DNA from: Alphaproteobacteria bacterium
Lineage (GTDB): Bacteria > Pseudomonadota > Alphaproteobacteria > SMXP01
DNA length: 26,355 nt
Direction of reading: 5' to 3'
Assembly: GCA_028280675.1 (NCBI GenBank)
Contig: JANQLI010000079.1
Coordinates: 1 to 26,355 of the forward strand
In this document: piece after piece, positions 1 to 6,749 of the stretch
How the letters are laid out: the number at the start of each line of letters is the position of its first letter
Numbering within the stretch: the stretch's first letter is position 1
Program-made: the position numbers and the translations under genes
Notes under the pieces: model-generated
Seen by the model: only the letters and a program-made list of their open reading frames with translations
What the model was told of the DNA's origin: nothing
Database searches by the model: none

Positions 1-305
1 AAATCGCAGAAGCAGAAGCGGTTGACGAAGAAGCCATGGGGTCAAAAGCAAATAAATTTGAACCCGATTCAGATCGTGTTCAAAAGCCGGAATGGCTGAT
101 CGTTGTGGGTGTGTGCACACATCTTGGCTGTATCCCACTTGATGACGCCGACAATGCTGAAGGCGGCGAATATAATGGCTGGTTCTGCCCATGCCATGGG
201 TCTCATTACGATGGCTCTGGCCGCATTCGTAAAGGACCGGCGCCGGATCATCTGGCCGTGCCGCCTTATGAATTTATTGACGACACCAAAGTGTTGATCG
301 GGTAA
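1..305 (+). CDS. petA: Ubiquinol-cytochrome c reductase Rieske iron-sulfur subunit, C-terminal part
   Basis: This is the soluble head of the Rieske subunit of the cytochrome bc1 complex, which passes electrons from ubiquinol to cytochrome c1 on the periplasmic side. The gene is cut by the window edge; the reading frame is open from base 3, and the membrane anchor lies upstream. Both cluster-binding boxes are visible: CTHLGC, then CPCHGSHYD about 20 residues later. Together they supply the two Cys and two His ligands of the [2Fe-2S] cluster plus the disulfide cysteines. The stop is 14 bases before petB, so the two genes are surely one operon. The in-frame ATG at 36 falls inside the protein and is not the start. 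Confidence 0.97.
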   Translation, partial: IAEAEAVDEEAMGSKANKFEPDSDRVQKPEWLIVVGVCTHLGCIPLDDADNAEGGEYNGWFCPCHGSHYDGSGRIRKGPAPDHLAVPPYEFIDDTKVLIG

Positions 306-319
306 GGGGGCGCATCACT

Positions 320-1570
320 ATGGCACATGAATCAACCTACAAACCGTCCAGCGCTTTTGAAAAGTGGCTCGATACGCGCTTGCCTATCTTGCGTTTAGCG
401 CATGACTCCTTTGTCGATTTTCCAACCCCGAAAAATCTGAACTATTGGTGGACCTTTGGCGGCATCCTGACGTTCTGCCTGATCGTCCAGATCATTTCAG
501 GCGTGGTCTTGGCCATGCATTACACACCGCATGTGGATTTCGCATTTGCCAGTGTCGAGCACATTATGCGCGACGTGAATTACGGCTGGCTTATCCGCTA
601 TATTCACGCGAATGGCGCCTCCATGTTCTTTATCGCGGTTTACATTCATATGTTCCGCGGCTTGTTTTATGGGTCGTACAAAAATCCCCGCGAAGTGTTA
701 TGGATTTTGGGTGTTCTGATTTACGTGTTGATGATGGCGACAGCCTTCTTGGGCTACGTTCTGCCTTGGGGACAAATGAGCTTCTGGGGCGCAACGGTGA
801 TCACCAGTCTTTTTGGCTCTATTCCGCTTGTCGGCGATGCAATTGTGTCTTGGCTGTGGGGCGGGTTTGCGATTGATAACCAAACCTTGAACCGCTTCTT
901 CAGCTTGCACTATCTCATCCCGTTCCTGCTTTTTGGTGTCGTGATTTTGCATATCTGGGCTTTGCATGTGCCTGGCAATAACAATCCGAAAGGCGTCGAT
1001 GTGAAAGGGCCGCAAGATACGCTGCCGTTCCACCCGTATTACACGGTGAAAGACGCGTTTGCGCTGATCCTGTTTGTGATCTTCTTCGCAATGTTTGTTT
1101 TCTATGCGCCGAATATGCTCGGTCACCCGGATAACTACATTCCGGCGAACTTCCTTGTTACACCTGAGCACATTGTGCCGGAATGGTACTTCCTGCCGTT
1201 CTACGCCATGTTGCGGGCGGTGACCTTCGACATCTTGTTTATACCGGCCAAGCTTGGCGGTGTGATTTTGATGTTTGGCGCAATCTTGACCTTGTTGGTC
1301 TTGCCTTGGCTCGACACATCACGGGTCCGGTCGGGGCGCTACCGTCCTTGGTTCAAACTCTTCTTCTTCTTGTTCGTTGTGGTGTGTATCGCGCTCGGTT
1401 GGGCTGGGTCGCAACCTGCGGAAGATGGGTCCTTGCAAATGTATATCGCACAGCTCGGGTCGGTGTATTACATGGCCTTTTTCTGGGTGATTATTCCTCT
1501 CCTTGGCGTGCTCGAGACACCGGTGAATGTGCCGGATAGTATCAGCAAACCTGTGTTGCAGAACGCGTAA
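320..1570 (+). CDS. petB: Cytochrome b of the bc1 complex
   Basis: This 416-residue integral membrane protein carries the two b hemes and both quinone sites of the bc1 complex. The heme ligand pairs are His96/His110 and His197/His211, each 14 apart as expected. The Qo-site PEWY motif is present in VPEWYFLPF. Hydrophobic segments match the eight-helix fold, and the length is normal for a standalone bacterial cytochrome b that is not fused to c1. A G-rich ribosome site precedes the ATG. The gene sits between petA and petC in the usual order, and nothing in it looks abnormal. Confidence 0.98.
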   Translation: MAHESTYKPSSAFEKWLDTRLPILRLAHDSFVDFPTPKNLNYWWTFGGILTFCLIVQIISGVVLAMHYTPHVDFAFASVEHIMRDVNYGWLIRYIHANGASMFFIAVYIHMFRGLFYGSYKNPREVLWILGVLIYVLMMATAFLGYVLPWGQMSFWGATVITSLFGSIPLVGDAIVSWLWGGFAIDNQTLNRFFSLHYLIPFLLFGVVILHIWALHVPGNNNPKGVDVKGPQDTLPFHPYYTVKDAFALILFVIFFAMFVFYAPNMLGHPDNYIPANFLVTPEHIVPEWYFLPFYAMLRAVTFDILFIPAKLGGVILMFGAILTLLVLPWLDTSRVRSGRYRPWFKLFFFLFVVVCIALGWAGSQPAEDGSLQMYIAQLGSVYYMAFFWVIIPLLGVLETPVNVPDSISKPVLQNA

Positions 1571-1583
1571 GGGAGGGAAGACG

Positions 1584-2393
1584 ATGAAAGTAAGTAAGAT
1601 GACAAAACGTCTGACGACCTTCTTCGGCGCTTTAGCTGTTGCATCCAGCCTGGCCGTTACGGCGCAAGCCGCTGGTAGCGGTGAAAATGCGGCCTTGCCG
1701 CCGCGCACAGTTGCGTGGTCTTTTGAAGGACCGTTCGGATCATTTGACCGGGCAGCGCTGCAGCGGGGTTTTCAAGTCTACCGCGAGGTGTGCGCAGCGT
1801 GTCATTCACTGGATTACATTGCCTTTCGCAATTTAGCGGATGATGGGGGTCCTGGGTTTACCGAAGACGCGGTTAAAGCGCTTGCTGCGGAATACACCGT
1901 AGAAGATGGGCCCGATGAGTTCGGCGATATGTTTGAACGCGCCGGGAAGCCATCGGATTATTTCCCTGCGCCTTATCCCAATGAGAATGCGGCACGTGCA
2001 GGGAATGGCGGGGCCTTTCCACCAGACCTGTCCTTGATTGCCAAGGCGCGTGTGAATGGCCCGAATTATATCTATTCGCTGCTGACAGGCTATACCGATG
2101 CACCAGCCGAATTCGATTTGGGCGATGGGTTGAGTTACAACGCCTATTTCAAAAATCGGCAAATTGCGATGGCCGAACCTTTGATCGAAGATCTTGTTGA
2201 ATATGCGGACGGCACACCGGCAGGCGTCGATCAAATGGCCAGTGATGTCACGCAATTCTTGATGTGGACGGCGGAACCGAAGTTGGAAGAGCGCAAGGGC
2301 TTGGCTATCCCAACCCTGCTTTATCTTCTGGTGCTTGCTGTCCTTCTCTACATGTCCTACAAAAAAGTCTGGAGGGACGTCGAGAAAGACTAA
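1584..2393 (+). CDS. petC: Cytochrome c1
   Basis: This is the membrane-anchored c-type cytochrome of the bc1 complex, which hands electrons to soluble cytochrome c in the periplasm. The product is 269 residues. A Sec signal peptide covers about residues 1-29, ending near AQA. The heme site is CAACH at 70-74, and a Met in the FKNRQIAMAEP segment is the likely distal ligand. A C-terminal helix (IPTLLYLLVLAVLLYMSY) is followed by a basic tail, as in other c1 proteins. I chose ATG 1584 because the signal peptide begins there and GGGAGG lies just upstream. The longer frame from 1527 would overlap petB and add a non-signal extension. Confidence 0.97.
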   Translation: MKVSKMTKRLTTFFGALAVASSLAVTAQAAGSGENAALPPRTVAWSFEGPFGSFDRAALQRGFQVYREVCAACHSLDYIAFRNLADDGGPGFTEDAVKALAAEYTVEDGPDEFGDMFERAGKPSDYFPAPYPNENAARAGNGGAFPPDLSLIAKARVNGPNYIYSLLTGYTDAPAEFDLGDGLSYNAYFKNRQIAMAEPLIEDLVEYADGTPAGVDQMASDVTQFLMWTAEPKLEERKGLAIPTLLYLLVLAVLLYMSYKKVWRDVEKD

Positions 2394-2418
2394 GTCTTTC
2401 CATCTTCACATGATTTTG

Positions 2419-2453
2419 AGGCCGCTTTGGTTGATCCCAAGCGGCCTTTTTAT
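2419..2453 (+). terminator. Intrinsic terminator after petABC
   Basis: An 8-9 bp GC-rich stem (GGCCGCTT / AAGCGGCC) with a loop of about 11 bases is followed by TTTTTAT. It lies 26 bases after the petC stop and before mtnP, so it should end the petABC transcript. Confidence 0.88.
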
Positions 2454-2516
2454 TTGGGCTCGTGCGGGTGCCGCGCTATGCTTTGATCTTTGCGACACCA
2501 GATAAGGAACACATGC

Positions 2517-3386
2517 GTGAGTGAGACGGTTTTAGGCATTATTGGGGGAAGTGGGGTCTATGACATCGATGGATTGCAAGATCCCACTTGGCAGCGCATC
2601 GAAAGTCCCTGGGGGGAAGCGTCGGATGACGTACTCACGGGCATTTTGGATGGCGTGCGTATGGTGTTTCTCCCGCGGCATGGGCGCGGGCATCGTCAAA
2701 GCCCGAGTTCGATCAATTACCGCGCCAATATTGATGTCCTTAAGCGCGCAGGTGTCACCGATGTGATTTCTGTCTCGGCCTGTGGCTCCTTTCGCGAAGA
2801 GCTTACGCCGGGAACCTTCGTTCTGGTGGATCAATTTATCGACCGCACCTTCGATCGACAGAAGAGTTTCTTTGGTCCCGGTTTCGTGGCGCATGTGTCG
2901 ATGGCGCATCCGACCTGTCCGAAGCTTATGGATGCGCTTGAAAAGGCTGCGCAAGAAGAGAATATCCCTTATCATCGCGGCGGGACTTATCTGGCCATGG
3001 AAGGACCGCAATTTTCATCTCTTGCCGAATCAAACCTCTATCGCTCATGGGGATGCGATGTCATTGGCATGACCAATATGCCGGAGGCGAAACTTGCGCG
3101 CGAAGCCGAGCTTCCTTATGCGACTGTGGCGATGGTCACCGACTATGATTGCTGGCATCCGGATCACGATAATGTAGAAGTGGCCGCTGTCATCCAAGTT
3201 CTTTTGAGCAATGCGGATAAAGCGCGCGCGTTGGTCAAACGTGTCGCTCCAAAATTGGGTCCCGACCGCACACCATCGCCACTTGGGATCGAAACCACGT
3301 TGGATGTGGCGATTATCACATCGCCGGAGGCGCGCGACCCGGCGATCACAGCGAAACTCGATGCGGTTGCGGGAAGGGTGCTTTGA
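2517..3386 (+). CDS. mtnP: S-methyl-5'-thioadenosine phosphorylase
   Basis: The enzyme splits 5'-methylthioadenosine, a polyamine and SAM by-product, with phosphate to give adenine and 5-methylthioribose 1-phosphate. Phosphorylase motifs are in order: GIIGGSGVYD at the N-terminus, PRHGRGH, SACGSFRE, MEGPQFSSLAES and GMTNMPEAKLAREAE. The 289-residue length fits the PNP/MTAP family. The chosen start is GTG 2517, with AAGGA eight bases upstream. An in-frame TTG at 2490 has no comparable ribosome site. The stop almost touches apt, whose product uses the adenine released here. The purine specificity (MTA rather than inosine/guanosine) rests on overall family resemblance and on the apt neighbour. 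Confidence 0.93.
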   Translation: MSETVLGIIGGSGVYDIDGLQDPTWQRIESPWGEASDDVLTGILDGVRMVFLPRHGRGHRQSPSSINYRANIDVLKRAGVTDVISVSACGSFREELTPGTFVLVDQFIDRTFDRQKSFFGPGFVAHVSMAHPTCPKLMDALEKAAQEENIPYHRGGTYLAMEGPQFSSLAESNLYRSWGCDVIGMTNMPEAKLAREAELPYATVAMVTDYDCWHPDHDNVEVAAVIQVLLSNADKARALVKRVAPKLGPDRTPSPLGIETTLDVAIITSPEARDPAITAKLDAVAGRVL

Positions 3387-3388
3387 GG

Positions 3389-3916
3389 ATGGATCTCACA
3401 AAAGTCATCCGGACCATTCCCGATTATCCGAAGCCAGGCATCATGTTTCGCGATATTACAACGCTTTTAAATGACGCGCGTGGTTTTCGCCGTGCTGTCG
3501 ATGAATTGGTCTTGCCGCATGCGGGGACAAGAATTAATAAAGTGGCGGGCATCGAAGCGCGCGGGTTTATTCTCGGCGGCGCTGTTGCGCATCAACTCTC
3601 CACCAGTTTCGTTCCGGTACGGAAAAAAGGGAAGCTGCCGTATCAAACCTATACGCAAGAATACGATCTTGAATACGGAACGGATGCTGTCGAGATTCAT
3701 ATCGATGCGATTAATGCAGGCGAGCGCGTGTTGCTTGTGGATGATTTGATTGCCACAGGCGGCACGGCGGAAGCGGCGATTAAGCTGATCGAGCGGGCGG
3801 GCGGTGAGGTGGTGGCTTGCTCTTTTATTGTCGATCTCCCTGACCTCGGAGGTCGCAAACGCCTGGAATCTCTAGGGAAAAATGTCATTGCACTGTGCGA
3901 GTTCGAGGGTGAGTAA
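3389..3916 (+). CDS. apt: Adenine phosphoribosyltransferase
   Basis: This cytosolic salvage enzyme makes AMP from adenine and PRPP. The PRPP-binding loop VLLVDDLIATGGT is near residue 115-127, and the N-terminal IPDYPKPGIMFRDITTLL and GIEARGFI segments are hallmarks of Apt. The 175-residue length is standard. ATG 3389 starts two bases after the mtnP stop, so the genes are probably translationally coupled. The pair forms a complete path from methylthioadenosine to AMP. The in-frame TTG at 3383 overlaps the mtnP stop and is a less likely start. Confidence 0.96.
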   Translation: MDLTKVIRTIPDYPKPGIMFRDITTLLNDARGFRRAVDELVLPHAGTRINKVAGIEARGFILGGAVAHQLSTSFVPVRKKGKLPYQTYTQEYDLEYGTDAVEIHIDAINAGERVLLVDDLIATGGTAEAAIKLIERAGGEVVACSFIVDLPDLGGRKRLESLGKNVIALCEFEGE

Positions 3917-4129
3917 CGCTTCTTAAGCCCTAGACAAAGATAGTTTTCTTCTCTATGACAGCCTCCCATGAACAGAACAGACACATTGCGACGACGTTGA
4001 GAGAGGTATCCGGAAGCGGATGCCGCCTTGGCGCGTGGCTGAATTGCTCTGACTGTTTCGTCTTTTTCGCAAGTGCCGCCCCTTGGGCTTCAAAAACGAT
4101 TGAGCACTTTTGCGATTGAGACGATAAAC

Positions 4130-4669
4130 ATGACAACACCTCCTCACATTGACTTTCAAACGGAAACGGCGGCCCATGCGCCGCAGATTAATGCCCTGTT
4201 AGACACGGCGTTTGGGCCAGGGCGTTTTGCAAAAACAGCAGAGCGTCTGCGTGAAGGAAATGCGTCGATTGCGGATCTCTGTGTTGCCGCCTATGTGGAT
4301 GGTGTGATGCGGGCGTCCGTGCGCTATTGGCCAATAACAATTGGCGATACGGATGCGTTATTGCTTGGACCACTCGCGGTTGATCCCACATGCCGTGGGC
4401 AGGGGATTGGCATTGCGCTGATGCAGCACACACTCGCGAAAGCCAAAGCGCTTGGCCATGCTTATGTGTTGCTGGTGGGGGATGAGCCTTATTATGCGCG
4501 GGTGGGTTTTGCCAAAGCGGCGCAGGGCAGCATTCATCTGCCCGGGCCGGTGGATGCGGATCGCATTTTACTTTTGTCTCTTCAAGGAAAAGATTTCGCG
4601 CGCTTAAAGGGCGACGTTAGCGTCCCTCGCGATACCACCCGAGCAGCAAACCCCCAAGCAGCAGGATAA
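4130..4669 (+). CDS. GNAT-family N-acetyltransferase (YhbS-like)
   Basis: A 179-residue GNAT acyltransferase of the predicted YhbS type; the substrate is unknown. The acetyl-CoA pyrophosphate loop RGQGIG is at residues 89-94, preceded by the beta strand LLGPLAVDP. The later YYARVGF segment is the usual GNAT motif B region. ATG 4130 is preferred because the conserved fold begins soon after it; the frame stays open back to 4073, but that stretch looks unlike coding sequence. The last 15-17 codons, past the expected end of the fold, run 53 bases into the convergent gene on the other strand. The tail may therefore be a by-product of the overlap. Confidence 0.87.
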   Translation: MTTPPHIDFQTETAAHAPQINALLDTAFGPGRFAKTAERLREGNASIADLCVAAYVDGVMRASVRYWPITIGDTDALLLGPLAVDPTCRGQGIGIALMQHTLAKAKALGHAYVLLVGDEPYYARVGFAKAAQGSIHLPGPVDADRILLLSLQGKDFARLKGDVSVPRDTTRAANPQAAG

Positions 4670-6749
4670 GCGCTATCGCCGCAGTAAAGATGGTTGTTTG
4701 ATTCAGCGATTGAACAACATATTGATTGTTTTCTTTGAGACCGATCCAATTGCGTCCCGCCATCGTGCGGCCCGCTGTCAGGTGACGAATAGACGGCGCT
4801 GCAATGTTGCCGGTTATACTGCGTGTCTCATTGAGCCAAAACACACCGCCGCCTGTCTCTGAGATAATCTCTTTCAGCGATTCATCACTGGTGCGCACAT
4901 CTGAGAATTCTTTTGGATTGAGAGGACCCACTCCTGCCACTGTTGCCAAGGCAATGTCATTGATCCGGTAAAGACCAAGCTCGTCGGCCTTTGCTTGCGC
5001 AGTCCATTCACCTGCACCCGTTTGTTCGGGCATTAAAGTCTGTGTTTTTCCAGAAGGGGACGTAACGGTGATGCTGCCTGCATTATCGGCCATGGTGTGA
5101 CGTGTGATCAGGATCTTATCTCCTTCCGCAACAGCGCGTAAATCTTCTTCCTCAAGATCTGGTTCTTTCATCAACCAGTGAGCAAGACGGCGCAAAAGTT
5201 CCGCCTGTGGGCCGCCGCCTTCATAGCCGCGCGCCCATAACCACGCGTGATCGGACATTAATTGCGCGACACGCCCATTACCGACCCGATCAAGAATCAA
5301 GAGGGGTTCCTCGTTTGGGCCCGCCATGACGGTTTGACCGCTCACGGTTTTGCTGTCGATCAAGCGGAACCACCGTCCCCAGCTTGGGTCGGAAAGATCT
5401 GTCGCGTCCGCATCCGGTGGTGGAAGAGCATTTGCGCCCGGTAAATCTGTGGTGATCGGATGACGAAATCCAGTCTCGGTTACACGTGGCCGGTAGCCTT
5501 TGGCCACCACATCCCCGGTAGGACGGGCAGGCAAGACAAAGGCAAGCTGTGAGCGGTAAAGGCTGAAGGGTGTGGCGAAAGCAGGCCCCGCTGCGGTAAG
5601 CAGTGCGCCGCCATTCTCAACGAACCGGGCGACATTTTCGAGATATTTTGGAGGTAAAACCCCGCGCCGGCGATACCGATCAAAAATGATCAAATCGAAT
5701 TCATTTAACTTTGTTGAAAACAATTCACGTGTCGGAAATTCAATTAATGATAATTCACCGATCGGCGTGCCGTCTTGTTTTTCGGGCGGCCGTAAGATTG
5801 TGAAATGCACCAAGTCAACGCTTGGATCGGCTTTCAAAAGATTGCGCCAGGTGCGTTCTCCGGCGTGCGGCTCTCCTGACACCAACAAAACGCGCAGGTG
5901 ATCGCGAATGCCGTTCACCAGAACCACAGCACGATTATTTTGCCGCGTTAGCTCATTTGCGATGGGGTCCACTTCAATTTCGATTACGTTTTGCCCGCCA
6001 TGACTGATTTCAATCTCGAGATTGGTGGACATGCCCGGAAGGACGCGGCGTTCGGTGGCAATGTCACCATCTATGCGGACAATGAGACGCGCCGCCCGGC
6101 GCAGCACGGATTCACCCTCTGCTCCAAAATCATCAACACGTAAACGCAAGGCAACATTTTCGCCAACAATGCCAAAACGTGGGGCGCGCTCAATGGTTAG
6201 CTTGCGGTCTTTCTCATTGCGTTCGCCGCTTAAAAGAACATGCACAGGCGCATCGAAACCCAGGGCGTCTTTTGAGAGGGGGACATCATGGACTTGACCG
6301 TCAGTCACGAAGATCGCCCCTGCAATGCGTTCGGTTGGGATGTCGCTTAAACCCGTGTTCAACGTTTCAAAAAGTGTGGTGCCAAGGTCGCGTGTGCTTG
6401 AAGGCTGTGACCGCACAATCATATCGCGCATTTCGAGATCCGGCATGGCGCTGAGTGTTTGTTTAAGCTGCTCCACACTTTCATCCGTGACCGCTTTGCG
6501 CTCGCCAATATCTTGGCTTGCCGTTTGGTCGATCACTAAAGCAACCACGTCTTTAATGGGGTCGCGGTCTTCTTGTAAAATTGTGGGATTTGCGAGGATC
6601 AACAGTAGAACGAACACGGCGCAGGCGCGGAACACGGCGCCTGGCAATTTGCGCCATAAACTGAACATAATCAGCATACTTGCAAGCGCGGCCATCCCCC
6701 AGAGAAGGGTGACAGAAATAAGCGGTGTGAAAATAATATCCCACGCCAT
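4617..6749 (-). CDS. Large membrane protein of the MoxR/DUF58/DUF4159 cluster (VWA / GATase1-like fold)
   Basis: Function unknown; 710 residues. The N-terminus has two hydrophobic helices (about 10-30 and 38-58). A region follows that resembles a degenerate von Willebrand A domain (VVALVIDQTAS near 70, AGAIFVTDGQVHDVP near 145-160). The middle resembles glutamine-amidotransferase-like domains (LIIFDRYRRRGVLPPKYLENVARFVENGGALL, which here is quoted in parts: FDRYRRRGVLP, FVENGGALL). A single C-terminal helix ends in WYREGR. It is the last gene of the operon. The upstream stop and this ATG overlap as TGATG, so ATG 6749 is preferred over the GTG at 6752. The 3' end overlaps the convergent GNAT gene. 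Confidence 0.85.
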   Translation of the reverse strand: MAWDIIFTPLISVTLLWGMAALASMLIMFSLWRKLPGAVFRACAVFVLLLILANPTILQEDRDPIKDVVALVIDQTASQDIGERKAVTDESVEQLKQTLSAMPDLEMRDMIVRSQPSSTRDLGTTLFETLNTGLSDIPTERIAGAIFVTDGQVHDVPLSKDALGFDAPVHVLLSGERNEKDRKLTIERAPRFGIVGENVALRLRVDDFGAEGESVLRRAARLIVRIDGDIATERRVLPGMSTNLEIEISHGGQNVIEIEVDPIANELTRQNNRAVVLVNGIRDHLRVLLVSGEPHAGERTWRNLLKADPSVDLVHFTILRPPEKQDGTPIGELSLIEFPTRELFSTKLNEFDLIIFDRYRRRGVLPPKYLENVARFVENGGALLTAAGPAFATPFSLYRSQLAFVLPARPTGDVVAKGYRPRVTETGFRHPITTDLPGANALPPPDADATDLSDPSWGRWFRLIDSKTVSGQTVMAGPNEEPLLILDRVGNGRVAQLMSDHAWLWARGYEGGGPQAELLRRLAHWLMKEPDLEEEDLRAVAEGDKILITRHTMADNAGSITVTSPSGKTQTLMPEQTGAGEWTAQAKADELGLYRINDIALATVAGVGPLNPKEFSDVRTSDESLKEIISETGGGVFWLNETRSITGNIAAPSIRHLTAGRTMAGRNWIGLKENNQYVVQSLNQTTIFTAAIALILLLGGLLLGWYREGR

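Noticed and set aside
1527..1583. Longer N-terminus for cytochrome c1
   Set aside because: It overlaps petB and would precede the signal peptide; ATG 1584 has a better ribosome site.
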